Assembly: GCF_019711515.1 (NCBI RefSeq)
Contig: NZ_JAIGNO010000002.1
Location: forward strand, 248,001 to 312,000
Direction of reading: 5' to 3'
Length of the DNA stretch: 64,000 bases
Source of the DNA: Qipengyuania qiaonensis
GTDB lineage: Bacteria > Pseudomonadota > Alphaproteobacteria > Sphingomonadales > Sphingomonadaceae
Part shown: positions 35,661 through 44,859 of the stretch, piece by piece
Numbering within the stretch: the first letter of the stretch is position 1
Layout: the number at the start of each line of letters is the position of its first letter
Made by a program: the position numbers and the translations under genes
Notes under the pieces: model-generated
The model's input: the letters and a program-made list of their open reading frames with translations, nothing else
Databases searched by the model: none
What the model was told of the DNA's origin: nothing

Positions 35661-37427
35661 ATGAGCAGTCTACGCAATGGAGGCGGTCCTTCCGCTCTCG
35701 ATATCGTGTTCGTGCTGACCGCGGGCGGACTTATCCTAAGCATTGTCGTCGGCATTCTGGTGCCGGTCTACACGGACGAGACCGGCTGGCGGTTTCTTCA
35801 GCGGGCAGGGATCGATGGCGTAGATGGCCTCTTCAGCGATATTTGCGGACCCACGAGCATTGCCGTTCCACCGATCCATATCTGGCCGGTAAGGTTGTTC
35901 AGTGCGGCCGCGAACGGCGCCTTTCCCGAGCCGATTTTCGTTCGCTTGGCCGGGGTAGCGTGCGCGCTGGCCTGGCTGGCTCTCGTCTGGTTGCTCCTCC
36001 GCCGCGTCGAAGGCGATTCTGTACGACGCAAACTGCTCGGCATCTTGGCCTTCGCCATACTGGGGATCGGTACACTGCCGTTCGCCATGGTACTGAGCCG
36101 CCCCGAGCAACCGATCATCCTCACCACGCTGCTTATAGTGCTCGTCGCTCTGTGGGATCCCACCAATCGCGCCGAACCGCGGCTCATCTGGATCAAAGTC
36201 GCGACGATCCTGATGCTCAGCATCGTCGCGCAAAGCTATCATATGAAGGGCGTGCTCTACGGAGCGGTCGCGCTGGTTGCGATGTGGGCCTGCGGGCAGG
36301 GGCGAACCACGCTCGTCCCCCGTTTCATGGGAATGCTCGCGCTAGTTACGACGATGGCAGCATCGGCGCACTACTGGAGCTCGCGCATGAGCTGCCCCGG
36401 TGATGCGAAACTTGCCGGAATGTTCGCACAGGAAAACGTGGCGTCCGCATTGGCCGCAGGAGCCGGTGTCTCCGATTTTGCCCGAGTTCTGGCTAATGGC
36501 ATCGATCCGTTCGGTTATGTCATGCTGATCCTCCCACGCGCCGACCCGATGTCCAACTGGCTGCCGCCTGACCAATTCACCATTATGCAGTCGCTGATCG
36601 TCTACTGGCTGCTGTGGGCGGCTTGGAGTTTTGCGCTCGCCGCCATGGCGTACTTCACGATTCTGTTCGTTTGGAAATCCCGGTTTGCAGCCTTGCAAGA
36701 GCCGCGCCTCCTTCTGGCAACCGCATTGATCGGCGCATGCGCAGTTTGGGCCATCAGCCAGTTGAACCGCAACGACTACGAGGCGGGGCATATTCTGCCG
36801 TCTCTCGTCGTCGCGCTGCTTCTCATTCTGACCTTGCCGGGCGGCTCGAGGCGGCGGGACACGAGGGTCCTGCGGGTTTCTGCGGCGGCGCTGTTTGCCG
36901 CTGCACTGGCCAGCCAGGTCATTGTCTTCTCCAACACGCTCCCCACGCTCTGGACGTCGGCTCAAACGCCAGGTTACGCCCCTCAGCAACCCTTCTCGGT
37001 GTCGATCGCCGATTACACGCCCATTCGCGAAGCGGTGACCATGGCCATGGATTCTGCGGGCATACAGGCGGGAGTCACCTACAAAAGACTGCTGGTCGAC
37101 GAACTGACCTATCCAGCGCTGAGCCACCATCATCGGCCAATCCATCAGTTGGGCGTGCTGCGCGTATGGAACGGCAGCGTCACGGACCCGATCGCATATC
37201 TGGTGAGCCGCAATTCGGACGGTGTAGTCACCGCGTGCCGTACGCTCGACGGTCGCCTTCTCGCCGCAGCAAGTCGCGCCGAAGGTATCTGCGCAATCTC
37301 GGCGACCACTTTGCGCGAATTGAACGTGCGGGCGTCAACCATGGACAATCCTTCGCAGCTCGAACGACTGCCTGTGTCTCAGACGAACCTACGCACCCGC
37401 TCGCCTCTCCCTTTATCTCCGCATTAA
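35661..37427 (+). CDS. Large multi-pass membrane protein, candidate GT-C glycosyltransferase
   Basis: A 588-residue protein with around ten to eleven membrane helices in its first 420 residues and a soluble C-terminal third. Early features are an acidic pair after the first helix (VPVYTDETGWRF, residues about 34-45), the kind of loop that carries the catalytic acid in GT-C enzymes such as GtrC, ArnT and PMT. I do not recognise a named family. Given the GtrB-like gene 4 bases upstream and the flippase candidate across the divergent promoter, a transferase moving a polyprenyl-linked sugar onto a surface glycan is the best inference. Confidence 0.6.
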   Translation: MSSLRNGGGPSALDIVFVLTAGGLILSIVVGILVPVYTDETGWRFLQRAGIDGVDGLFSDICGPTSIAVPPIHIWPVRLFSAAANGAFPEPIFVRLAGVACALAWLALVWLLLRRVEGDSVRRKLLGILAFAILGIGTLPFAMVLSRPEQPIILTTLLIVLVALWDPTNRAEPRLIWIKVATILMLSIVAQSYHMKGVLYGAVALVAMWACGQGRTTLVPRFMGMLALVTTMAASAHYWSSRMSCPGDAKLAGMFAQENVASALAAGAGVSDFARVLANGIDPFGYVMLILPRADPMSNWLPPDQFTIMQSLIVYWLLWAAWSFALAAMAYFTILFVWKSRFAALQEPRLLLATALIGACAVWAISQLNRNDYEAGHILPSLVVALLLILTLPGGSRRRDTRVLRVSAAALFAAALASQVIVFSNTLPTLWTSAQTPGYAPQQPFSVSIADYTPIREAVTMAMDSAGIQAGVTYKRLLVDELTYPALSHHHRPIHQLGVLRVWNGSVTDPIAYLVSRNSDGVVTACRTLDGRLLAAASRAEGICAISATTLRELNVRASTMDNPSQLERLPVSQTNLRTRSPLPLSPH

Positions 37428-37523
37428 CCCCTATCTGCCTATTAGCGGGGTTCGAAGTGATACTGGTCCAAGGTAGCGCAGGCAGCCGGGCCGGGCTGTT
37501 TGCACCCCGAGGATGAAGGGACG

Positions 37524-38156
37524 ATGGATTACACCACCGGACTGCATATGGATAACAACGCTTCGGCAAGTGCGACCGACCAACGCGGTGCGCCCCGCTT
37601 CACCTCGCTCATCCGCGCGGCCAAGCTCGTCTGCGGCCAGGGCGAGTTCGTTTGCGTCATCCGCGATGTGTCGGCTACCGGCGTGTCGCTGCGGACCTTC
37701 CATGCGCTGCCGACCGACAAGGCCATCGCGCTCGAACTGCAGAACGGCGAGACCTACGAACTGGAAATGGTCCGCAGCGAAGGCTTCGATGCCAGTTACC
37801 GTTTTGCCGCGCCGATCTCGGTCGACCGGCTGATCTACGAAGACTGGAGCTTCCCCAAACGGGCGCTGCGTCTCAACGTGATGTTGCCGCTGACCGTGTC
37901 CACCCTGTCCGGCCGGAGCGAGGCATTTACGCTGAACATCTCGCAGCAGGGTTCGCGGATCGAATGCGACCAGGTCTTCGCCATCGATCAGCGCGTGACG
38001 ATCGGTTGCGAACATCTGCCCGACATCCGGTGCAAGGTTCGCTGGCGCAGGGATGCCAATTACGGGCTGGTGTTCGAGGACACCTTTTCCCTGCGCGAAT
38101 TCGCGATGTTCGCGGTCAAGATCCAGTGCCCGGTGCTGTTGCAGGACAATAGCTGA
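37524..38156 (+). CDS. Tandem PilZ-domain protein (cyclic-di-GMP receptor candidate)
   Basis: A 210-residue soluble protein with two PilZ-like halves. The first has the RGAPR arginine motif near residue 24 and DVSATG (D/NxSxxG); the second has the basic KRALRLN stretch with NISQQGSRIE. PilZ domains bind cyclic-di-GMP and adjust motility, polysaccharide or cell-cycle outputs. The second half's arginine motif is less canonical, so it may not bind. The ATG at 37524 has AAGGG upstream. A shared hairpin separates it from the convergent msrB. Confidence 0.85.
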   Translation: MDYTTGLHMDNNASASATDQRGAPRFTSLIRAAKLVCGQGEFVCVIRDVSATGVSLRTFHALPTDKAIALELQNGETYELEMVRSEGFDASYRFAAPISVDRLIYEDWSFPKRALRLNVMLPLTVSTLSGRSEAFTLNISQQGSRIECDQVFAIDQRVTIGCEHLPDIRCKVRWRRDANYGLVFEDTFSLREFAMFAVKIQCPVLLQDNS

Positions 38157-38166
38157 AACCTGCGGG

Positions 38167-38204
38167 CCGGGACGTCGGTCGGGATGTCGACCTAACCGTC
38201 CCGG
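38167..38204. terminator. Two-step hairpin between convergent pilZ and msrB genes
   Basis: CCGGGACG (38167-38174) pairs with CGTCCCGG (38197-38204), and inside it GGTC (38177-38180) pairs with GACC (38189-38192). It sits between converging stop codons, so a bidirectional terminator is the natural reading, although the T-tract is poor. Confidence 0.5.
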
Positions 38205-38219
38205 TTCCGGTGCGCGCGC

Positions 38220-38717
38220 TCAGGCGGGTCGAAAGTCCATCGCAGCGCCGTTGATGCAATGGCGTTTCCCGGTCGGCCGGGGCCCATCGTCGAAAATGTG
38301 CCCCAGATGCCCGCCGCAATCGGCGCAATGCACTTCCGTGCGGGGATAGCCGATCTTGAAATCGGTGCTGGTCCCGACTGCCCCCCTGTCGATGGCCTGC
38401 CAGAAACTCGGCCATCCGGTTTTCGAATCGTATTTGGTCTTCGAACTGTACAGCGCGTTGCCGCAGGCGGCGCAGACGAACGTGCCGCTGCGCTTCTCGT
38501 CGTTCAGCGGCGATGAATAGGGCCGCTCTGTTCCCGCTTCGCGCAGGATATGGAATTCGCTCTTGGTCAGCCGCTTGCGCCATTCGGCGTCGCTACGTCC
38601 CTTGGGAAAATCCTTCGCTTCCGCCCGGCCCGAACCGCAGGCGGACAGCACGACGAAGCTGGCGGAAGCACCGATCCAGCCGAGCATGCGGCGGCGGTCG
38701 AAGGGGTTGTCGGTCAT
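38220..38717 (-). CDS. msrB: Peptide-methionine (R)-S-oxide reductase, Tat-exported form
   Basis: A protein of about 165 residues with the full MsrB core: zinc-site CAACG and CADCGGHLGHIF, the KTGWPSFW block and the catalytic cysteine in RHCINGAAM. The N-terminus carries a twin-arginine signal (DRRRMLGWIG with a cysteine-ending hydrophobic run, LSAC), so it should work in the periplasm, possibly as a lipoprotein. ATGs at 38732, 38723 and 38717 are in frame; the exact start is uncertain. It complements the lipoprotein MsrA at 20835. Confidence 0.93.
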   Translation of the reverse strand: MTDNPFDRRRMLGWIGASASFVVLSACGSGRAEAKDFPKGRSDAEWRKRLTKSEFHILREAGTERPYSSPLNDEKRSGTFVCAACGNALYSSKTKYDSKTGWPSFWQAIDRGAVGTSTDFKIGYPRTEVHCADCGGHLGHIFDDGPRPTGKRHCINGAAMDFRPA

Positions 38718-38798
38718 ATGCATTCGGCCCATCGAGCAGGGGCTTAGTCCCCTGCTCCTGAACCTACGCTTGAGATGGGCGCAAGGTTACGCCGCGGC

Positions 38799-40139
38799 TC
38801 AGAATTCGGTGATCTCGACTTCGAGCTTGCGGAAACCATGGACGAAATTCGCCCGCACCCGTTCGATATCGCCCGCCAGGTGCACGCGGATGCGGCGCTT
38901 GTGCATTTCCTCCAGCAATACGCGCAATTGCAGTTCGGCAAGGCGCGCGCCGACGCAGCGGTGGATGCCGTAACCGAAGGCGATATGCCGTCGTGCATTC
39001 TCGCGCGCGAGATCGAGCTTGTCGGGGTTCTCGAAGATCTCCTCGTCGCGATTGGCGGAAAGATACCACAGCACGACCTTGTCGCCCGCCTTGATCTGCT
39101 GGCCGAAAACCTCGGTATCCTCCACGCAGGTACGGCGCATATGCGCCAGCGGGGTCTGCATGCGCAGCATTTCCTGCACGGCGTTGGGAATGATGTCCGG
39201 GTTCTGCTCGAACAGCTTGCGCTGGTCGGGATTCTTGTCGAGCTGGTAGACGAAGCCGCTCATCGAATTGCGGGTCGTGTCGTTGCCGCCCACGATCAGC
39301 AGGATGAGATTGCCCATGAACTCCTGCGGGCTCATCTGGTTCATGGCTTCGGAGTGGATCATCATCGAGATGAGATCGTCGCCCGGCTCCTTGTCATGCG
39401 TGCGCTCGATCCACAGCGACTGGAAATAGGCTGCCATTTCGCGCAGGAAGCCCCAGCGCATATCGTCGAGCTCGCGCACGGTGGCGAGTTCGGTATCGCC
39501 CGACCAGTCGGACCAGAAAGTCAGCAGGCGGCGGTCTTCCCACGGGAAGCCGAACAGGATCGCCAGCATGCCGGTGGTCAGTTCGATCGAGACCGTGTCG
39601 ACCCAGTCGAACACTTCGCCGCGCGGCAGCGTATCGAGCAGTTCGCCGGTCCGCTGGCGGATTTCGCCTTCCATTTCGGCCATGCCGCTGGGGGTGAACT
39701 TGGGCGCGACGGTGCGGCGCTGGCCGGTATGCTGCGGCCGGTCCATCGCGATGAACATCGGCAATTCGCGCTTTTCCTCGATTCCGGCCTCGGCCAGCTC
39801 TTCCTCGCTCAGCCGGTTGAGGATGGTGATCCCGCCATGCTCCCAGCTGCTGGAGAAAATGTCCGGCAGCGCTTCGATATGCTGGATCGCCTTGTGGCCG
39901 ACCACTGCCCAATAGGGGCCGAACGGGCTTTCGGGAATATAGTGCAATGGCCCCGCTTCGCGCATTTCGCGAAAGATGGGATGCCAGGTGTTCTCGGCAT
40001 AGATATCGCTGCGGCTGACGTCCCATTTATGCGGATGGCTGGGCCGCTCTTCGGGATGTTCCTCGAAATGCTGCTTCAGCGCTTGATAGGCCGTGGGCGA
40101 AGTGCGGCATTGGGGACGTTCGATTGCAGCGGTTGCCAT
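38799..40139 (-). CDS. Cytochrome P450, CYP153-like alkane hydroxylase
   Basis: A 446-residue P450. The I-helix oxygen-activation motif is GGNDTTRNSMSGF, typical of the CYP153 family, the ExxR is in EMLRM, and the haem-binding loop is FGYGIHRCVG with the axial cysteine. CYP153 enzymes put a hydroxyl group on the end of medium-chain alkanes and need a ferredoxin and a ferredoxin reductase. No ferredoxin gene is in the window, but a BphA4-type FAD reductase lies about 3.5 kb downstream on the plus coordinate axis (43588-44814). Substrate range is inferred from the family. Confidence 0.88.
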   Translation of the reverse strand: MATAAIERPQCRTSPTAYQALKQHFEEHPEERPSHPHKWDVSRSDIYAENTWHPIFREMREAGPLHYIPESPFGPYWAVVGHKAIQHIEALPDIFSSSWEHGGITILNRLSEEELAEAGIEEKRELPMFIAMDRPQHTGQRRTVAPKFTPSGMAEMEGEIRQRTGELLDTLPRGEVFDWVDTVSIELTTGMLAILFGFPWEDRRLLTFWSDWSGDTELATVRELDDMRWGFLREMAAYFQSLWIERTHDKEPGDDLISMMIHSEAMNQMSPQEFMGNLILLIVGGNDTTRNSMSGFVYQLDKNPDQRKLFEQNPDIIPNAVQEMLRMQTPLAHMRRTCVEDTEVFGQQIKAGDKVVLWYLSANRDEEIFENPDKLDLARENARRHIAFGYGIHRCVGARLAELQLRVLLEEMHKRRIRVHLAGDIERVRANFVHGFRKLEVEITEF

Positions 40140-40287
40140 GTGTCTCTCCTCACAGGGACGCGACTCCTTCGGGCCGCTTTCCCATATCCGGCCATCCTGC
40201 CCTAACTGACAGGTGTGTCAATAGTGCGTTGCAAATCGCCACCGACCTGGCGGGCGCTTCGCCGCGGCATGATACCGGCGCGATGCG

Positions 40288-41499
40288 TCAGGCGGGCTTC
40301 GTCCCGCCGACACGATTTTTCACCGCACGCCCGCCCTTGCCGGATTTCATCACGCGCCTGCGGAAGATCATCGCGCCCACACGGACGAACAGGATCACGC
40401 ACAAGGCTTGCCAGCCGATCGCCAGCGCATGTGGCCACAAGGCTTCGGATTGCGCCGCGCGGGCCAGCATCGCGAAGGGCGAGGATAGCGGGAATACGGC
40501 GGCGAACACCTCCATGGGCGAACCGGGGCTGGTGATCGCCGAGGCGGCGAGGAAGAACACCAGCAATTGTGCCATCGTGACCGGCATGGACATGGTCTGA
40601 ACTTCCCGCACGGTGGCCGCCATGCCGCCGATGGTCAGGAAGAGCGAGCCGAGCAGGAGGTAGCCCATGGCGAAATAGACGATCCCCAGGGCCATGAAGA
40701 GCGGCCAGCCCAGTGCGGGCTCGGGCAATTGCGGCAGCGCGCTTCCGGCGACGAGCGCGATCGCCCCGCCCGCTGCGGCCCAGACCGCGATCCCGACGAA
40801 GCTGACGCCGAGCATGGCAACGAGTTTGCCGAGGAACACCGCGTCCATCGGGATAGCCGCGGCGAGCACCTCGATCACCTTGTTGGCCTTTTCCTCGACG
40901 AGGTTCGACAGCACCATTCCGGCAAGCAGCATCATCAGCAGGAACAGAAGCAACTGGCCTGCCTGCGCGGTACGGATGCGGTCGGTGCGCTGGGCCGCGA
41001 CACTCGTCGCCACGGGATCGGCCCCGACGGACGGGTAGGCAGCGACCTTCGATGCGCTCGCTTCCGCAGCGATCATCGCCACGGGTCCGCGCCAGAAGTC
41101 GATCGCATCCTGAGTGCCGGTGACGACGGGCGCTGCAAGCGTTCCGCTCACGACGGCGCTAAAGTTCTTGCCGGGCTGGCGCAGGATGTCTCCGGGCGAC
41201 ATGTCGCCGGAAGTCGCCTGAAGTTCCGGGAGCGCCGAGCCGATCTGCGGGGCCAGCCGCTGGCGTGCGCCGATCATGGCCTCCGTATCGTCTGCCGCCA
41301 TGGCCACTGCCACCAGGCGGGTCGTCGCTTCGCGCTGGACCTGGCCGCCGATGCCTCCGGCCATGGCGCCGATGATGATCGGGAACAGCGGGCCGAGCAG
41401 GAAGAAGAAGAACGCACGGCTGAACAGGATCGCGTGGAAATCTCGTCGGGCGACGACGCGCGCGGCCTCGAACAGCGAAAGGCGGGTGGTATCGCTCAT
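40288..41499 (-). CDS. ABC-2 type transporter permease (NatB-like)
   Basis: A 403-residue membrane protein: an N-terminal helix (LFSRAFFFFLLGPLFPIIIGAMAG), a long extracytoplasmic region of about 150 residues, and five or six C-terminal helices including VLSNLVEEKANKVIEVLAAAIPMD, a block characteristic of ABC-2/NatB exporters. The ATG at 41499 overlaps the ATPase stop (ATGA); the longer open frame is spurious. Export substrate is unknown (sodium, lipid or drug). Confidence 0.88.
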   Translation of the reverse strand: MSDTTRLSLFEAARVVARRDFHAILFSRAFFFFLLGPLFPIIIGAMAGGIGGQVQREATTRLVAVAMAADDTEAMIGARQRLAPQIGSALPELQATSGDMSPGDILRQPGKNFSAVVSGTLAAPVVTGTQDAIDFWRGPVAMIAAEASASKVAAYPSVGADPVATSVAAQRTDRIRTAQAGQLLLFLLMMLLAGMVLSNLVEEKANKVIEVLAAAIPMDAVFLGKLVAMLGVSFVGIAVWAAAGGAIALVAGSALPQLPEPALGWPLFMALGIVYFAMGYLLLGSLFLTIGGMAATVREVQTMSMPVTMAQLLVFFLAASAITSPGSPMEVFAAVFPLSSPFAMLARAAQSEALWPHALAIGWQALCVILFVRVGAMIFRRRVMKSGKGGRAVKNRVGGTKPA

Positions 41500-42488
41500 C
41501 GCGCAGCTCCTTCGGCAGTGTCCTCGTCGAGTGCACGCGCCGCGGCCTCGCCGGCGATCTCCACGAAGGCGTCGTGCAGGCCGGCGCGCTCGATCGAGAG
41601 CGACAGGATGCCCGCTTCGCCATCGATCAACCGCTTCAGCAACTCCTCGATGCCGCTGTCGGGGACGGGAAAGTACCAGAAGTGGCTGCCCTCGCCCCCT
41701 TGGGACAGGCGGGCGTCGTGGCGTGCATCCGCCGGCAGCGCCCTGCGCCATTCGCCCTCGCCGGTCCGCGTTTCCAGCCGCACCTGGGCCGGAATCCGGT
41801 CGCGCGCGACGTCGACCGATCCGGCATAGGGCACCTTGCCCCCGGCAATGATCGCGACCTCGTCGCACAGGCGTTCGGCGTGGTGGATGACGTGGGTTGA
41901 GAAGATCACCGTGGTGCCGCTCTGCGCCAGCTCGCGGATCATCACCTCCAGCTTGCCCTGATTGATCGCATCCAGACCGCTGAACGGTTCGTCGAACACC
42001 ACAAGTTTCGGCCGATGGACCAGCGTGCCAAGCAGCTGCACCGTTTGCGCCATCCCCTTGGATAGCTGACGGATCTGGCGGTCGACCGCATGGCCGAGCC
42101 CGTGGCGTTCGAGCAGTTCGCGTCCCCGTGCCTTGCCCTCGGCAGTCGGCAGGCCGCGCAACGCGCCCATGAAGGCAATCGCCTCGTCGCATTTCATCGC
42201 CGGGTAGAGGCCGCGTTCCTCGGGCAGATAGGCGATCAGCTTGGCCACTTCGTGCGGGCGATCATTGCCGAACACGCGGCGCACGCCCTGGTCGGGATCG
42301 ATGATGCCCAGCAGCATGCGCAGCGTCGTCGTCTTGCCCGCGCCATTGGGGCCGAGAATGCCGTAGATCGCGCCTTCGGGGACGGCAATGTCCACCCCGT
42401 CGACCGCCAGCGTATCGTCGAAGCGCTTGATCAGTCCGTGTGCCTCGATAGCGAGCGGGCGATAGTCGCCGGCCGGGGGTCGCGTCAT
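41496..42488 (-). CDS. ABC transporter ATP-binding protein (NatA-like)
   Basis: A 330-residue ATPase with Walker A GPNGAGKTT, the ABC signature LSKGMAQTVQLLG, Walker B LVVFDEPFSGLD and the switch histidine in STHVIHH. A C-terminal extension of about 95 residues follows, as in the DUF4162-bearing members of the NatA-like group. I start at the ATG at 42488, which has AGG-CACC before it; the ATG at 42509 is possible. It drives the ABC-2 permease whose start overlaps its stop. Confidence 0.9.
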   Translation of the reverse strand: MTRPPAGDYRPLAIEAHGLIKRFDDTLAVDGVDIAVPEGAIYGILGPNGAGKTTTLRMLLGIIDPDQGVRRVFGNDRPHEVAKLIAYLPEERGLYPAMKCDEAIAFMGALRGLPTAEGKARGRELLERHGLGHAVDRQIRQLSKGMAQTVQLLGTLVHRPKLVVFDEPFSGLDAINQGKLEVMIRELAQSGTTVIFSTHVIHHAERLCDEVAIIAGGKVPYAGSVDVARDRIPAQVRLETRTGEGEWRRALPADARHDARLSQGGEGSHFWYFPVPDSGIEELLKRLIDGEAGILSLSIERAGLHDAFVEIAGEAAARALDEDTAEGAAR

Positions 42489-42554
42489 GGTGCCTGTCTC
42501 TGTAAGCATGGGCGCATGACTAGCGGCTGGCAGTGAACGGGAGCACACGCAAGC

Positions 42555-43604
42555 ATGGTTAATGCGGAATTGCAGGCGAAATTGCGCGCGGAGGCGGCGC
42601 GGTTGGGTTTCGTCGCCTGCGGCTTCGCCTCGGCGGCGCCCGATCCGCAGCGCGCCGCGCGGCTGGAGGAATTCCTGGGGCAGGGCCGTCACGGTTCGAT
42701 GGAATGGATGGAGGCGCGCAAAGGTCAGCGTGCCTCGCCGCAGGGTCTGTGGCCGGATGCGCGAAGCGTCATCGCGCTCGGCATGGGCTATGCGCCCGAT
42801 GGCGATCCGTTGGCGCTGGCCGATATGCCCGAAAAGGCGCGGATATCGGTCTATGCGCAGGGGCGCGACTATCACGATGTCGTGAAAAAGGCGCTCAAGG
42901 CGCTGGCGCGCTGGCTGATCGAGCGCGAGCCGGAGAGCGAGCTCAAGGTCTTCGTCGATACCGCGCCGGTAATGGAAAAGCCGCTCGGCCAGGCGGCGGG
43001 GATCGGCTGGCAGGGCAAGCACACCAATCTCGTCAGTCGCGACCATGGCAGCTGGCTGTTTCTCGGGGCGATCTATTCGACGCTGGACTTCGTGCCCGAT
43101 GCGCCGGGAACCGATCGGTGCGGGTCGTGCCGGGCCTGTCAGGACGCCTGCCCGACCGATGCCTTCCCCAGCCCCTACGTGTTGGATGCGCGCCGCTGCA
43201 TTTCCTACCTGACCATCGAGCATAAGGGCGAGATTGACGAAGACATGCGTCCCCTGCTCGGCAACCGCATCTACGGCTGCGACGATTGCCTTGCCGTGTG
43301 TCCGTGGAACAAGTTCGCCGACGCGGCGCATGCGCATACAAAGCTGTTGCCGCGCGAGGAACTGATCGCGCCCGATCTCGCGACCTTCCTCGCTTTCGAC
43401 GATGCGGGGTTCCGGCAATTCTTCTCGGGATCGCCGATCAAGCGTGTGGGACGCGACCGTTTCGTTCGAAACTGCCTTTACGCGACCGGCAATAGCGGCT
43501 CCAAGGCGTTGGCGCCCGTTGTACGTCACCTGTGCTCCGATAACGACCCCGTCGTTGCCGAAGCTGCCCAATGGGCGTTTGCGCGGCTCAGCGCATCTCC
43601 TTGA
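42555..43604 (+). CDS. queG: Epoxyqueuosine reductase
   Basis: A 349-residue cobalamin-dependent iron-sulfur enzyme, the last step of queuosine tRNA modification. Two 4Fe-4S cluster motifs are visible ([16 protein letters not shown] and [12 protein letters not shown]), together with the N-terminal [15 protein letters not shown] and the [12 protein letters not shown] block of the family and a short C-terminal HEAT-like repeat. It is convergent with the FAD-reductase gene, and the two overlap by 17 bases at their 3' ends. Confidence 0.96.
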   Translation: MVNAELQAKLRAEAARLGFVACGFASAAPDPQRAARLEEFLGQGRHGSMEWMEARKGQRASPQGLWPDARSVIALGMGYAPDGDPLALADMPEKARISVYAQGRDYHDVVKKALKALARWLIEREPESELKVFVDTAPVMEKPLGQAAGIGWQGKHTNLVSRDHGSWLFLGAIYSTLDFVPDAPGTDRCGSCRACQDACPTDAFPSPYVLDARRCISYLTIEHKGEIDEDMRPLLGNRIYGCDDCLAVCPWNKFADAAHAHTKLLPREELIAPDLATFLAFDDAGFRQFFSGSPIKRVGRDRFVRNCLYATGNSGSKALAPVVRHLCSDNDPVVAEAAQWAFARLSASP

Positions 43605-44814
43605 GCGGGACGGACGCGTCGGCGAGCAGATCGGGATCGATCTCCGCACGGTCCATAACCAGCTTGCGCCCCTGAACATAGTCCTTGGTGTTGTTGACGC
43701 AGTCGAGCGCGATGACTTTGCCTTCGCGCAGGTAGATGACACTGAACTTCTTCTCCGCCGGATCGCCGCGCAAGACCGTTTGGTCGTGGGCGATCGAGAT
43801 GCCGACGGTCTGCAGGCGCAGATCGTACTGGTTCGACCAGAACCATGGCACGGCGTCGTAGTCCTGCTTGTCTCCCATGATCGCCTTCGCCGCGACGCTG
43901 GCCATGTCATTGGCGTTCTGCACCGATTCGAGGCGGATGACCTTGTTGTCGGCATAGGGGTTGGCATGGGCTGCGCAGTCCCCGATCGCGTAGATATCGT
44001 CCAGCGTAGTGCGACCGAAGGTGTCGACATCGACTCCGCTGGATCCCGCTGCCCCGGCGGCGATCAGCGGGCCGACAGACGGCACGATGCCGATGCCTGC
44101 AACGATCACATCGCAGGCGATGGTTTCGCCACTGTCGGTAACGACGGCCCTGACGCGTCCGTCCTCGCCCTGGATGGTGTCCACGCCGGTCGACAGACGT
44201 AAATCGACGCCCTGCTCGCGATGATAGGCGGCATAGAATTCGGACAGCTCCGGACCGGCGACGCGCGCCAGCACGCGGTCGAGCATTTCAACCACGGTGA
44301 CTTCGCAGTCCAGCTTGCGTAGCACCGCCGCCGCTTCGAGCCCGATATAGCCCGCGCCCACGATGACGGCGCGCTTGCCGCCGGTGCCGAGCTCTTCCTT
44401 GAGCGTATCGACGTCGCGGCGCGTTCGGATGTAGTGGATCCCGGCAAGGTCGCTGCCGGGACAGGAAAGCCGTCGCGCATCGCCGCCGGCGGCCCAGATC
44501 AGCTTGCGATAGGCGATCCGCGTTTCGTCGGACAAAACCAGTTCGCGCGCGACGGGGTCGACTTCGTTGACATTTCTTCCCAGCCGCAGCTCGACGTGCT
44601 TGTCGGACCAGAATTTCTCGGGGCGGATCTGGATTCGCTCGAAAGGCTTTTCACCGGCGAGGTACTCTTTCGACAGCGGGGGGCGCTCGTAAGGCGGGTT
44701 GCGGTCGCGGCTGACCATGAGGATCGAATCCTCATGGCCGTTCTGGCGCAGGGCAATGGCCGCCTGCGCGGCGCCGTGTCCCGATCCCACTATGACGACG
44801 TCGTAATGTTCCAT
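43588..44814 (-). CDS. FAD-dependent ferredoxin reductase-like oxidoreductase (BphA4/ThcD type)
   Basis: A 408-residue flavoprotein: FAD-binding [10 protein letters not shown] at the N-terminus, RPPLSKEYL (the FAD-loop of this family), the NAD-binding [17 protein letters not shown], and [11 protein letters not shown] before the C-terminal interface domain with [15 protein letters not shown]. It transfers electrons from NAD(P)H to a [2Fe-2S] ferredoxin in Rieske dioxygenase or P450 systems. The CYP153 gene at 38.8-40.1 kb is a plausible client; no ferredoxin gene is seen between them. Confidence 0.88.
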   Translation of the reverse strand: MEHYDVVIVGSGHGAAQAAIALRQNGHEDSILMVSRDRNPPYERPPLSKEYLAGEKPFERIQIRPEKFWSDKHVELRLGRNVNEVDPVARELVLSDETRIAYRKLIWAAGGDARRLSCPGSDLAGIHYIRTRRDVDTLKEELGTGGKRAVIVGAGYIGLEAAAVLRKLDCEVTVVEMLDRVLARVAGPELSEFYAAYHREQGVDLRLSTGVDTIQGEDGRVRAVVTDSGETIACDVIVAGIGIVPSVGPLIAAGAAGSSGVDVDTFGRTTLDDIYAIGDCAAHANPYADNKVIRLESVQNANDMASVAAKAIMGDKQDYDAVPWFWSNQYDLRLQTVGISIAHDQTVLRGDPAEKKFSVIYLREGKVIALDCVNNTKDYVQGRKLVMDRAEIDPDLLADASVPLKEMR

Positions 44815-44859
44815 CGTCGCGCTGGCTGGCGTGAAAATGTCAGCCGGTCAAGCGCAGTC

